Assembly (NCBI GenBank): GCA_002224055.1
Contig: AZLU01000050.1
Location: forward strand, 62,001-126,000
Direction: 5' to 3'
DNA length: 64,000 nt
Source: Pezizomycotina sp. ARF18
Taxonomy: Eukaryota; Ascomycota
Below, one piece after another: positions 30,333-39,678 of this stretch. Under the pieces are notes generated by a model. It had not been told where the DNA came from, did not search any database, and saw only the letters and a program-made list of their open reading frames with translations. Position numbers and translations under genes: made by a program. Positions within the stretch are counted from its first letter, which is position 1. Every line of letters begins with the position of its first letter.

Positions 30333-31259
30333 ATGTATTCTTCTTTAGTTTCTCTCGAGCCAAAAATGAAATTGGATCCTAACTGAGTTACAGGCTTTAT
30401 CGATGGTGAAGGTTCATTCATAATTAGTATTCGAAAAGACCCTAAATTTAAAATAGGGTGAAGGGTAGAAGCAATCTTTTCAATTGGGCTTCATCTAAAA
30501 GATCGTATTATCTTGGAACTTATTCAAAAATATTTTCGTGTGGGTAATATTAGACCGCAAGGTAAAGATGCTGCCCAGTTTGTAGTTTCACGTGTTAATG
30601 ATCTTGAAGTTATTATAAATCATTTTTATAAATATCCTTTAATTACTCAGAAAAAGGCTGATTTTATTTTATGAATGAAAGTTATTCAACTAATAAAAAA
30701 TAAGGAACATTTAACAATTGAGGGATTACAAAAAATTCTTAATATTAAAGCTTCCATGAATTTAGGTTTATCGGAGGAATTAAAAAAGGCTTTCCCAAAT
30801 ATTGTTCCTTTTCCGAGACCTTTAGTTGTTGATCAAGTAATTAAAGACCCTTATTGAGTGTCTGGGTTTACTTCGGGTGAAGGTTGTTTTTTCATTAAAA
30901 TATTTAAATCTAAAACATTAAAATTAGGAGAAACAGTGAGTTTAATATTTCAAATAACTCAACATTCAAGAGATGAGCAATTAATGAGAAATTTTATTGA
31001 GTATTTCGGATGTGGTCGTTATCTTCTTCGTAAGAGTGAAAATAAAGTAGATTTTATAGTGACAAAATTTGAGGACTTAACTAAAGTTATTAATCTATTT
31101 TTTAATAGGTATAAAATTATAGGTGTTAAAGCTTCGGATTTCGCTGATTTCTGTAAAGTAGCTGAACTAATGAAAAATAAGGCTCACTTGACTCCTGAAG
31201 GTTTAAAAAATATTTATCAAATCAAAAAGGGTATGAATCGGGGAAGACAATTAGTCTAA
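30333..31259 (+). CDS. double LAGLIDADG endonuclease in the group II-like intron (intact)
   Basis: 308 codons without interruption in code 4: MYSSLVSLEPKMKLDPNWVT, GFIDGEGSFIISIRKDP (domain 1), FSIGLHLKDRIILELIQKYF, YKYPLITQKKADFILW, linker HLTIEGLQKILNIKASMNLG, WVSGFTSGEGCFFIKIFKSK (domain 2), TQHSRDEQLMRNFIEYFGCG, ASDFADFCKVAELMKNKAHL, GMNRGRQLV. Both catalytic acidic motifs (IDGEG, TSGEG) are present, so this is a good candidate for an active enzyme. LAGLIDADG ORFs in fungal group II introns are known but uncommon. The start context GGGAGCCAGAATGTATTC recurs in nad3 (4872). Confidence 0.88.
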
Positions 31260-31304
31260 TTTATTTATTCACTGTTTTACAGTTAATGTTTATTTTTTAG
31301 ATTG

Positions 31305-31372
31305 GAATTAGTTAATATGACTAATAATTTATTATATAATTAAATATAAGGAGGTAGGAGGTCATATTAAAA
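31305..31372 (+). repeat. GGAGG element, copy B
   Basis: TTAATATGAC and GTCATATTA arms enclose an AT-rich loop ending AAGGAGGTAGGAG. The arms pair over 9 bp. Same plan as copies A, C, D and E. Confidence 0.6.
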
Positions 31373-31374
31373 GG

Positions 31375-31501
31375 ATTTAAACTTTATAATTTTTCTATCT
31401 GATGTGAAATCATAAAATTAATTGAAAATAAAAAACACTTAACACCGGAAGATATAGATCAAATAAAAGCTTTAAAAGATCAATTAAATAAGTGAAAATA
31501 A
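31375..31501 (+). pseudogene. LAGLIDADG C-terminal part (nad5 intron 5 resident gene)
   Basis: GFKLYNFSIWCEIIKLIENK, KHLTPEDIDQIKALKDQLNK, W K then TAA 31499-31501. It is the usual end of a fungal LAGLIDADG protein (HLTxEGLxxI...MN) and lacks its N-terminus, which is at 29397. Confidence 0.65.
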
Positions 31502-31591
31502 TAAACTATTTACTTAATTGTATGCGGGAATATTGAAATTAATAATAAGTAAAAAAACAAAAATACTAATTTTTAGATTAACAGATAACCG

Positions 31592-32548
31592 TTTAGAAAA
31601 TATGGTGGATTGCGTGCATTCTTACCTTTAACATATTCAGTAATGTTAATAGCTTCTCTTAGTTTAGTAGCTTTTCCTTTTATGACTGGTTACTATTCTA
31701 AAGATTTAATTATTGAATTATCTTATGGGGAATATTATTTTTCAGGTACAGTTGTTTATGTTATAGCTAATATAGGTGCCATATTTACAACATTGTACTC
31801 AGTAAAAGTATTATATCTTACTTTTTTAAGTAATCCTCATGGGCCTTTAATAAATTATAAAAATGCACATGAAGGTGACTTATTCTTAAGTATTCCGTTA
31901 ATTATATTAGCTATATTTTCTATTTTCTTTGGTTACATTACTAAGGATATGTACGTTGGTTTAGGGTCTAGTTTTTTTGTAGATAATTCTATATTTATAC
32001 ACCCTTCACATGAAATTATGATTGATGTGGAATTTGGGGTACCAACTTTCTTCAAGTTACTTCCCTTTTTCTGTACAATTATATTTAGTATATTAGCTGT
32101 AGTTATTTCTGAATTTTTTGCTAGATCTCTGGTATCATTTAAATATAATAGATTTGGTTATAATCTATTTAGCTTTTTCAATCAACGTTTTTATGTTGAA
32201 TTGTTTTATAATAAATTTATAACTAATGTTATACTAAAATTAGGTGGCCATACTACTAAAATCCTTGACAAAGGTGCTATTGAATTAATAGGACCATTTG
32301 GCCTTGAAAAAGGGTTACTGTTTTTAGGAAAAGCCATTAGTACATTAGATTCAGGTATTGTTACTTCATACGCCCTATACATTTTAATGGGATTGATATT
32401 TTATATTATGATTCCTAGTATTTATCATATAGATAATAGTTTATTAATTGTGATATTCTTCGCTTTATTAAGCATAATAAATATTGATAAATCTAATTTA
32501 AAACAGAGTAAAAAAATATTAAAAAAGATTAATATATTTAATAAATAA
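31592..32548 (+). CDS. nad5: nad5 exon 6
   Basis: [157 protein letters not shown]. Intact, 319 codons with stop TAA 32546-32548. The tail [16 protein letters not shown] is lysine-rich and contains AAAAAAATATTAAAAAAG, a relative of the A-rich junction at other gene ends. A fragment of this exon is duplicated at 8643. Confidence 0.95.
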   Translation, partial: FRKYGGLRAFLPLTYSVMLIASLSLVAFPFMTGYYSKDLIIELSYGEYYFSGTVVYVIANIGAIFTTLYSVKVLYLTFLSNPHGPLINYKNAHEGDLFLSIPLIILAIFSIFFGYITKDMYVGLGSSFFVDNSIFIHPSHEIMIDVEFGVPTFFKLLPFFCTIIFSILAVVISEFFARSLVSFKYNRFGYNLFSFFNQRFYVELFYNKFITNVILKLGGHTTKILDKGAIELIGPFGLEKGLLFLGKAISTLDSGIVTSYALYILMGLIFYIMIPSIYHIDNSLLIVIFFALLSIINIDKSNLKQSKKILKKINIFNK

Positions 32549-32560
32549 TATATTTGAAAT

Positions 32561-32600
32561 CGATTCTTTATGATCAAAAATTTTTGATCATAAAGAATCG
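32561..32600. terminator. 40-bp perfect palindrome after nad5
   Basis: Half-site CGATTCTTTATGATCAAAAA, starting 12 nt after the nad5 stop and able to form a 20-bp hairpin. Could be an RNA 3' processing or stop signal. The right arm continues into a LAGLIDADG relic (NRKEHLT), so it may instead be a scar of an inverted duplication. Confidence 0.6.
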
Positions 32601-33154
32601 TAAAGAACATTTAACAAACTGAGGTATACATAAAATTGTGGCTATTCGAGCCATATTAAATCTAGGTTTATCGAATATATTAAAAGCTTTTTTTCCAAAT
32701 ATTATCCCAGAACCTAGACCTTTAATTTAAGATCAAAAAAATCACGGAACCTAATAGATTATCTGGTCTTATTAGTGGAGAAGGTTGTTTTAACATTATA
32801 TTTTACTATAAAAAAGATCAACTTGGAATTGGTGTACAATTAAGATTTTATATAACTAAACATAGTCGGGATGCTCAATTAATAAAAAGTTTAGTTTCTT
32901 ATTTCGGCTGTAGTCGGTTATATACCTTTTAAAAGATCTCGGGAATTTTGTAGTAACAAAAAATCTGATATTATAAAAAAAATTATTTCATTTTTCGAAA
33001 AGTATCCAATTATAGGTGATAAAGCTTTAGATTTTGCTAATTTCTGTGAAGCTGCTAATTTAATGGAGCACATTTAACCACTTCCTCTCTTAAGAGAGGA
33101 AGTGGAGCAAATAAACAAAAAATTAAAGCTAGAATGAATAAAAGAAGAAAATAA
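32601..33154 (+). pseudogene. LAGLIDADG domain 2 relic with palindrome
   Basis: NRKEHLTNWGIHKIVAIRAI, LNLGLSNILKAFFPNI, LSGLISGEGCFNIIFYYKKD, TKHSRDAQLIKSLVSYFGC, FFEKYPIIGDKALDFANFCE, ending ARMNKRRK. Multiple frame breaks. A 28-bp palindrome (33078-33105) sits inside the HLTxEGL segment. It is followed by an orphan atp6 3' end, so it probably came in at an atp6 end. Confidence 0.75.
33078..33105. repeat. 28-bp perfect palindrome, CTCTCT core
   Basis: Half-site CCACTTCCTCTCTT. Longest form after the 34-bp copy at 50053. Interrupts a LAGLIDADG relic. Confidence 0.85.
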
Positions 33155-33234
33155 ACAAAATCAAAAGAAAATTATTTTTTTTTTCTATTGTTTAATCGGG
33201 TTTATTTTTTTTATTTTAACATTACTTTCTTTAA

Positions 33235-33385
33235 ATGACGATCGGGTCTTATTTTTTGATTTTAGCATTACTTCTTTTTATATTTATTGTTTTATTTTCA
33301 GTTCTTGAATTTGCTATTGTGTTTATACAAGCTTATGTGTTTGTAGTTTTAACTTGTCCTTAAAGATGTAATTTATTTACATTAG
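33235..33385 (+). pseudogene. atp6: orphan atp6 3' end
   Basis: Reads LFIFIVLFSVLEFAIVFIQA, YVFVVLTC, then (with a few bases missing) LKDVIYLH and TAG 33383-33385. This is the last helix and tail of ATP synthase subunit a (xLEFAIxxIQAYVFxxLTCxYLKDxIxLH). No atp6 body lies upstream, only a LAGLIDADG relic, so this is a displaced C-terminus of the kind known for Allomyces atp6. Confidence 0.75.
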
Positions 33386-33654
33386 ATAATATTTGCATGT
33401 GTTCATAATTCAGTTTTATGCCTATTCTTTCCAACTAAATAAAATATATTAAAAATATGAACTGATTATATTAATTCACCAAAAACGTAAATATATTAAA
33501 TTATTAATATTAATAAAAAAATAATAGTTGTTTTAATTATAAAATTTATAAGTAATATGGTTTAAAAATATAATTTTTAATTATTATATTTATAAATAAT
33601 ATGTTTATTTACCCCCTAAAGGGGGAAATAAAAATTTATCATTATTAATAATAT
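33386..33654. repeat. AT-rich spacer with TTTATAAGTAATATG repeats
   Basis: AAATTTATAAGTAATATGGT (33541) and ATATTTATAAATAATATG (33587) precede the AGAAAGGAAACACC box, as they do before the copies at 17700, 23508, 26586, 36060-36220 and 54915-54970. CCCCCTAAAGGGGG at 33612 is a small hairpin. Confidence 0.6.
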
Positions 33655-34342
33655 AGAAAGGAAACACCTTTAAATTACTCTCTCGCTTCAAAGGGAGTGT
33701 TTAATTTTAGAAAAAGGTAATAAAATAATATGTTTTATGATGACTCTGAATGAACACTAGTTCTCATTAGGAGTTTAAGGGGTTTTTAACATTTTTGTGT
33801 TGAAAAACCAGTGAAATAAAAAAAATTATTTTAATTAAGTTTAGGGAAAGGGTGGGTAAACAAGCCGTGAGTTCATTACTTAGTCTATTATGAAACGAAT
33901 AAATTCCCCTATTTATGATGAAACGAATCTTGTATGTGTTGTGGAAATCAGCATCAAAGTTTTTTTGGGCCAATTTTAATTTTAGAAAAAGGTAAATAAA
34001 TTAAAATTAAAAAAATTTTCAAACTCAAAATGACTCTTTTCTCTCTTAAGAATATAACTTATTTATAGTAAGGGTCAACCATATCTATAAAGCGTCTAAA
34101 TGTTTATATAATTTGCTCTATTAGATATAAAAAAAAATCGATATAGTATGTTTACACGGATAATTTAAAGTAGAATTGGGGTGCAATCCCTCACGTATTT
34201 GATGAAAACAAATCATATTATTGCTAACCTCAAACTAGCCGTCAACCCTCCTAAATTGGTAAGTCTCATAGATAAGTATCATTTAGATAATGCAATGCTG
34301 AAACAACGACAATCGTCGAAAGACGTTCTATGAGGGCGTTCC
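33655..34342 (+). repeat. R-like module copy 5 (variant)
   Basis: Starts AGAAAGGAAACACCTTTAAA, with GAAAAAGGTAA, TGTTTTATGATGACTCTGAA and GGGAAAGGGTGGGTAAACAA. It then diverges into a second block: TCAAACTAGCCGTCAACCCT, then GTTCCTTGTTAGGAGAGCGT, which recurs at 63829-63895. It precedes a GIY-YIG gene with a hydrophobic leader. Confidence 0.6.
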
Positions 34343-35244
34343 TTGTTAGGAGAGCGTTCTGTCCGTTGGTTCTTTGTAGTACGTTGGTTTTTTATAGTAA
34401 TCGGCCTCATTGGTTCATTGACCACCAGATTTACACAAGGAGTGGTGCCTAATTTTGGTTTATGTCTACCTGGAGTAAGAGCTTTCTTTATTTCGCTGAT
34501 GGTTTTAATGCTTTGCCTTGGGTTTGATTATTTAGATTATGATGTAATTGCTTGTTTTGTACCTATTCCTTTTGATTCTAAATCTACTAGCTCGTTAAGT
34601 GAAAATAATATAAAACCAGTAGTGGTATATACCAATGCTGATACTCAAAAAATCGATATATTACAAGAGAATAAAAATAAAAGCGGAATTTATCGCTGAG
34701 TTAACAAAATAAACGATAAAACTTATGTTGGAAGTAGTATAGATTTATCACGTAGCTTCAGATCTTAGATCTGAAGATTTCTTACTTAGAAAATGAAATT
34801 AAAAATAATAATAGTATGATTTATAAAGCATTATTAAAAAATGGGTATTCCAATTTTACCCTTGAAATTCTTGAGTATTGTGATTTGGCGGATTTAATAA
34901 AACGTGAACAATATTATATTGATTTATTGAAACCTGAATATAATATTTTAAAAATCGCAGGTTCATTATTTGAATATAAACATAGTAAAAAAAAAAACTC
35001 GAGCTAAGATATCTAATTCTTTAAAAGGAGAAAAAAATCCAATGTTTGGGAAACCGAGATCTGAAGGTGCTGGTAGACCATCTCAAAAAATCGAAGTAAT
35101 TGATATAAAAATAATATAACTACTATATATGATTCTATATCTGCAGCTGCAGTTGCTTTAGGTATTAGAAAATCTTCGATTTCTAATTATTTTGCTTGTA
35201 ATCAGAAGCTTTATAGAAATCAATATGCCTTTAAAAAGGTTTAA
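34343..35244 (+). pseudogene. GIY-YIG endonuclease with membrane-like leader
   Basis: Leader of about 80 residues with hydrophobic segments (VVRWFFIVIGLIGSLTTRF, FFISLMVLMLCLGFDYLDYD, VIACFVPIPFDSKSTSS), then KSGIYRWVNKINDKTYVGSS, EILEYCDLADLIKREQYYID, one NUMOD3 unit and a NUMOD1-like end (TAA 35242-35244). A 21-bp palindrome (34756-34776) interrupts the core after IDLSR, and an A run near 34990 breaks the NUMOD3 region. The same leader type occurs at 55222. Confidence 0.7.
34756..34776. repeat. palindrome CTTCAGATCT-t-AGATCTGAAG
   Basis: 10-bp arms inside a GIY-YIG ORF. The core CAGATCTtAGATCTG is identical to the palindrome at 54494-54516. Confidence 0.8.
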
Positions 35245-35328
35245 TATTATGTCTTATAGGCGGCGGAGTTTGTAAAGTTTATTAATTTCGAGCAACCTAG
35301 CAAAAGAGTTATAAATTTTTATATTTTT

Positions 35329-35639
35329 ATGAAAAAATCATCCCGTTTTTCGTCAATAATATGATTTACTGGAATTATTTTGATTTTATCTTTATAAAAA
35401 ATATCATAGATTTTATTTCATTCTTTATAAAGCGTTTGTTGATATTTTTGACTTTTTTTGTATGTTTCTGTTTATTACTGGGGTTCTTAATTTCCTTTTA
35501 TTTTCTTTGAATAGAAGACTTTCTTTTATTTGAAGATAAATCTTTATTACTTGCTTCAGCCCTGCCTTTAGTACAAATTAAAAATGAATTTTCCTTAATA
35601 AAAGCGAAATTCAAATTTGATTCTTCTAAAGTAAACTAA
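35329..35639 (+). CDS. small hypothetical membrane protein (one frame change)
   Basis: ATG 35329: MKKSSRFSSIIWFTGIILIL, then after a shift near 35390 FIKNIIDFISFFIKRLLIFL, TFFVCFCLLLGFLISFYFLW, IEDFLLFEDKSLLLASALPL, VQIKNEFSLIKAKFKFDSSK, VN, TAA 35637-35639. About 107 residues with two or three hydrophobic segments and a charged tail. I do not recognise the family; it is not atp8 or nad6 by motif. A fragment (GACTTTTTTTGTATGTATCT) recurs at 35763 with a GC-rich insert. It could be a host-specific ORF. Confidence 0.45.
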
Positions 35640-35900
35640 AAAAAAAAAAAAAAAAAATTTTTTTTAATGGTTTATTTCAAGCCCTAACCCTCCCCTGAGG
35701 AGTCGATTCTGAAAAGTTTTAGCTTATCACTTAACTGATCAGCTATTTTATATTGACATTTGTTAATATAGTATGACTTTTTTTGTATGTATCTGTTTAT
35801 CGCTCCGCGAGGGGGAGGGGTTCCTAAATCTTGGGATTATTATTATTATTACTTTTTTATTAATTGAAGCTGTCTATCCAAAAGAAGAATAAATATTTTT
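35640..35900. other. spacer with A/T runs and partial ORF copy
   Basis: Starts with runs of about 20 A and 9 T, then CCCTAACCCTCCCCTGAGG. At 35763-35830 part of the preceding membrane ORF is repeated, with CGCTCCGCGAGGGGGAGGGG inserted. No gene. Confidence 0.5.
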
Positions 35901-35901
35901 A

Positions 35902-35972
35902 AGTGTATGAATAGAAGGTTCTGTATTATGATTGCAAATCAATAATTTGTGGTTCAATTCCACCATACACTT
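35902..35972 (+). tRNA. trnC: tRNA-Cys (GCA)
   Basis: Acceptor AGTGTAT/ATACACT pairs fully (7 bp). D arm ATAG-AAGGTT-CTGT, anticodon loop TTGCAAA (GCA) on a weak stem, T arm GTGG-TTCAATT-CCAC. Lies upstream of the nad1 region. Confidence 0.75.
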
Positions 35973-36034
35973 TATCTTTTATTAAAAATAATTTATTAAA
36001 TAATTTAATATTAAAAAGGTAGATTTAATAAGAT

Positions 36035-36310
36035 AGAAAGGAAACACCTTTAAATTCATTTTAATTATAAAATGTATAAGTAAAATGTTTTAAAATATAA
36101 TTTTTAACTATAAATTTTATAAGTAATATGGTTTAAAAATATTTTTTAATTATAAATTTTATAAGTAATGTGTTTTAAAAATATATTTTTTTATAAAATT
36201 TATAAATAATGTGTTTATTTTAAATAAAAAATTTAATATTAATACTATTATTAATAACATAGAAAGGAAACACCTTTAAATTAGTTTAATTTAATTTTAG
36301 AAAAAGGTAC
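36035..36310 (+). repeat. R-module 5' box, two copies, with TTTATAAGTAATATG repeats
   Basis: AGAAAGGAAACACCTTTAAA at 36035 and 36261 flank four AT units (AAATTTTATAAGTAATATGG type), and GAAAAAGGTA follows at 36300. No full R module or GIY-YIG gene is attached, so these are 5' remnants. Confidence 0.65.
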
Positions 36311-36596
36311 ATTAGTGAAAAACCTATCACCTAAAGGCATTTGTTATAAGCTGGTTTGTAAATACATTATGAACTGATTATTACTTCATTTGCTTGATAA
36401 AGTAATAAGATATCTTGTTTGAATCAGATTTATATATTGAATATACAGTTTCAGGAAGAATTCAAATATTTCTCGTGGGTAAAGCGCGATATTTAAAAAC
36501 TTTAATTACAAAATAATCTAAGAATATAACCTATTTTATCATAGTCATACATATTTTTAAAGCGTAAAAATGTTTATTTATTAGATTTATTACCCT

Positions 36597-36682
36597 GTTC
36601 TTTTAGTTTAAATAGTAAAACAAAATACAAGCTCAAGGAGCGGATTATTTTTTTTTTCAAGTTCAAGTCTTGAAATCGGACT
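36597..36682 (+). repeat. tRNA-Arg-like repeat with altered anticodon arm, copy 1
   Basis: TTCTTTTAGTTTAAATAG start and TCAAG-TTCAAGT-CTTGA T arm match tRNA-Arg at 38854, but the anticodon loop is replaced by CAAGCTCAAGGAGCGG, a small hairpin. Not expected to decode. It begins the 1-kb block duplicated at 39323. Confidence 0.55.
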
Positions 36683-36943
36683 GATTACCAATCTAGGTAA
36701 TTAATTATTTTCCCCTCGCGGGGCTTAAATAATTTGAGAATTAAAGTACATATTTTGATCAGCATTGCTTAAAATTTATATTTTATTATTCTTAACAAAC
36801 CATAATAGTAAATAATTTAAAGATATAAAAAATTTTTAATGTTTAAATTATTCTTAAATCTAAGTTTTATTTAAAACATTCTTTATATTACAATCATATT
36901 ATGAAGAATATTTTAAATATATAAATTAGTCTCTCTTTAAAAA

Positions 36944-37605
36944 ATGTTATATATCAACTCCTTTCTTATCTATTATTCAAGTATTACTTATATTATTGGC
37001 TGTATTATTGGCTGTTGCTCTTGTTACTGTGGCGAAAAGAAAAACTATGGCTAGTATGTAAAGGAGATTAGGCCCAAATATTGTAGGTGTATATGGTCTT
37101 TTTCAAGCATTCGCAGATGCCTTAAAATTAATATTAAAAGAATATGTGTCTCCTACACAAGCTAATTTAATATTATTTTTCTTTGGACCTGTTATTACTT
37201 TGGTTTTCTCGCTGCTTGGTTACGCTACAATCCCGTTCGGACCTGGTTTATCTTTAGCTGATCTTAATTTAGGAATTTTATACATGTTAGCAATGTCATC
37301 ATTAGTGACATACGGAATTCTGCTGGCTAGGTGATCTGCAAATTCTAAATATTCTTTCTTGGGTCCTTAAGAAGTACAGCGCAATTAATTAGCTATGAAT
37401 TAATACTTAGTTCTGCTATTTTATTAATAATATTCTTTACAGGAAGTCTAAATATTACTGCAATAATTGAAGCTCAAAAAGCTATTTGATTTATAGTTCC
37501 TTTCCTATATTCATAATATTTTTTATTGGAGCACTCGCTGAATCCAACCGTTTTCCTATGGATTGAACTGCAGAATCAGAGCAAGTATCAGGGTTTAGCA
37601 AAAAA
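36944..37605 (+). pseudogene. nad1: decayed nad1 copy
   Basis: About 90 percent identical by eye to 39679-40340: [19 protein letters not shown] (ERK became KRK), then an in-frame TAA where the other copy has CAA, and [20 protein letters not shown] onward. A base is lost near 37362. After [20 protein letters not shown] the sequence leaves nad1 and enters a GIY-YIG gene at about 37610. Part of a tandem segmental duplication with the intact copy. Confidence 0.85.
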
Positions 37606-37631
37606 TTTGATAATTGAATAATTAGTCGTAG

Positions 37632-38632
37632 ACATTATTCTACTTCTTCCAATTCTAATAGAAAAAAGAATATCAAACCAGTTGTGATATATACCAATTC
37701 TGATACTCAAAAACTGGACATATTACGAGAGACTCAAAAAGGAGTTTATTGTTGAATTAATAAAATAAATGGTAAAACTTATATAGGAAGTAGTGAAGGA
37801 AGAAGGCTTAAATATTATTTTAACAAATCTTACTTAGATTTTTAAAATAAAAAAAACAATAGTAAGGTTTATAGAGCAATCTTAAAATACGGTAATTCAA
37901 ATTTTAGTCTAAATTCTTGAATATTGTGAAAAACAAGATATTAACCTAAGTACATAAAAAAAAATTTATTCTTAACCGAGAGCAATATTATATTGATTTG
38001 TTAAGACTAGAATATAATATACTAAAAATAGCTGGTTCATCTTTAGGCTTTAAACACACCGAAAATACCCTAGCTAAGATGAAAGAAAGAGAACAATCCT
38101 CCGGGGAAGAAGAGTCGAGCTAAGATGTCTAGTTCTAAAGTAGGGAAAAACACACCTCCGGGGAAGAAACTCGGGCTAAAATGTCTAGTTTAAAAGCAGG
38201 AGAAAAACATCCTATGTTTGGGAAAACAGGAGAAAAACCCATTTTTCGGGAAAAAAATTTTGAAGAAACTCGAGCTAAGATGTCTAGAGCTAGAATAGGG
38301 GCTTACGCAGGAGAAAATATTCTATGTTTGGTAAAAAGCATTCTGAAGAACACTATAGTTAAACTGATAGTTGCACAAAAGATAAATATCAAAAAATTAA
38401 GGTGAAGAATCTGACTCTAAATCAAACAACTATCTTTGATTCTATCGGGGCAGCTGGTCGAGCTTTAGATATCAACCTAGCTCAAATTTCTGTTAATTTT
38501 AAACGAAATCAAAAAAGTCCGGCAGATATATTTTCAAAAAGTATAAATAGCTTATTTTTAATAAAGAAAAAATCGCTTTTTTCCCCTTTTGGATTAGAAG
38601 AGGGCTGTAATTTTGCGCGAGGCGGGGCGTAA
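37632..38632 (+). pseudogene. GIY-YIG endonuclease relic with NUMOD3 repeats
   Basis: HYSTSSNSNRKKNIKPVVIY, QKGVYCWINKINGKTYIGSS, REQYYIDLLRLEYNILKIAG, several NUMOD3 units (SGEETRAKMSSLKAGEKHPM), and a NUMOD1-like end GRALDINLAQISVNFKRNQK, SPADIFSKSINS. At least five frame breaks. It follows the decayed nad1 copy as the functional nad1 is followed by another GIY-YIG gene. It ends in GCGCGAGGCGGGGCGTAAAA, also found at 56275. Confidence 0.7.
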
Positions 38633-38769
38633 AATAAAACATAGGTTAATCATACACTATTATATTTTGTATACTCAAGGCATGATAAATTGCGAGTATG
38701 GTAATAGACTGGTTCTAAGCTTATTAACAATATGTTTTTTTCTTCCATGTAGATTAAATAGTAATATAA

Positions 38770-38844
38770 GGTAGATATAGTTCAATAGGTAGAACGGCTA
38801 TATGTGGCATAGCATGTTCCCTGTTCAAATCAGGGTATTTACCC
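38770..38844 (+). tRNA. trnH: tRNA-His (GUG)
   Basis: 8-bp acceptor GGTAGATA/TATTTACC including the extra 5' G that marks tRNA-His. D arm GTTC-AATAGGTA-GAAC, anticodon arm GCTAT-ATGTGGC-ATAGC, T arm CCCTG-TTCAAAT-CAGGG. Complete cloverleaf. Confidence 0.9.
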
Positions 38845-38853
38845 GTTAGAGTT

Positions 38854-38925
38854 GTCCTTTTAGTTTAAATGGTAAAACAAAATACTTCTAATATTTTTTT
38901 TCAAGTTCAAGTCTTGAATCGGACT
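38854..38925 (+). tRNA. trnR: tRNA-Arg (UCU)
   Basis: D arm GTTT-AAATGGTA-AAAC, anticodon arm AAATA-CTTCTAA-TATTT (UCU), T arm TCAAG-TTCAAGT-CTTGA. The acceptor GTCC/GGAC pairs only over its outer 4 bp, then mismatches, so function is probable but not certain. Parent of the Arg-like repeats at 36597, 39001 and 39323. Confidence 0.7.
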
Positions 38926-39000
38926 GATTACCTCTCTAAGTAATTAATTATTTATCTCTAATAATTTGAGACGTAAAAATGTGTGTTTACCGCTGAAGTA

Positions 39001-39050
39001 GTCCTTTTAGTTTAAATGGTAAAACAAAATACTTTTAATATTTTTTTTTT
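39001..39050 (+). repeat. truncated tRNA-Arg copy
   Basis: GTCCTTTTAGTTTAAATGGT through the anticodon stem, with loop CTTTTAA (UUU) in place of CTTCTAA, then cut off in a T run. No T arm. Confidence 0.65.
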
Positions 39051-39068
39051 CTAATTATCATATTTATC

Positions 39069-39141
39069 TATGCTGTAGACTAATAGGTAAGTCATGAATT
39101 TTTGGTGTTTATAATTGAGTGTTCGAATCACTCCAGCATAA
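39069..39141 (+). tRNA. trnQ: tRNA-Gln (UUG)
   Basis: Acceptor TATGCTG/CAGCATA (7 bp), D arm GACT-AATAGGTAA-GTC, anticodon arm TGAAT-TTTTGGT-GTTTA (UUG; two G-U pairs), T arm GAGTG-TTCGAAT-CACTC. Complete cloverleaf. Confidence 0.85.
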
Positions 39142-39322
39142 AAAAAATTTTATCCGCGAGGGAAGTTTAAAATTTTGATTATTAGGCATTTAATTCTAGT
39201 TTCGTCCTGAGAGGACTCCTTCCCCTTAAGGAAGGGAGCGATTTTTAAATTATAAAATAATGTATTTTAATTATATTTTTAATAAAAGTTATGTTTATTT
39301 TTTTTTATTCTTTTTATTAACT

Positions 39323-39407
39323 GTCCTTTTAGTTTAAATGGTAAAACAAAATACAAGCTCAAAGAGCGGGTATTTTTTTTTTCAAGTTCAAGTCTTGAAA
39401 TCGGACT
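39323..39407 (+). repeat. tRNA-Arg-like repeat with altered anticodon arm, copy 2
   Basis: As copy 1 at 36597: intact D and T arms, but the anticodon loop reads CAAGCTCAAAGAGCGGG, which forms GCTC-AAA-GAGC. The identical change in both copies shows it predates the nad1-block duplication. Confidence 0.6.
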
Positions 39408-39678
39408 GATTACCAATCTAGGTAATTAATTATTTTCCTCTCGCGGGTCTTAAATAATTTGAGAATTAAAGTACATATTTTGATCAGCATTGCTTAAAAT
39501 TTATATTTTATTATTCTTAACAAACCATAATAGTAAATAATTTAAAAATATTAAAATTATTTAATGTCTAAATTATTATAAAATCTAAGTTTTATTTAAA
39601 ATATTCTTTATAGTATAATTATATATTATAAAGATTATTTTTAATATATAAATTAGTCTTTCTTTAAATAAAAAAAAA

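Larger units (their letters stand above)
28921..31591 (+). other. nad5 intron 5 (group I), split by a cox1/group II/LAGLIDADG insert
   Basis: Splice signals T28920/G31591. Core at 28930-29290: AACTCCGGGGAATTCCTAAA, ATTCGCGGAACTAAA, AAAAGCGCAACGACTA. The resident LAGLIDADG gene is split: N-terminal part at 29397-29562, C-terminal part at 31375-31501. Between them lies a cox1 leader and exon, group II-like RNA and an intact LAGLIDADG gene. Confidence 0.8.

Noticed and set aside
29971-31259. Group II reverse transcriptase/maturase
   Set aside because: The ORF in this intron is clearly a double LAGLIDADG protein; no RT motif (YADD) was seen anywhere in the window.
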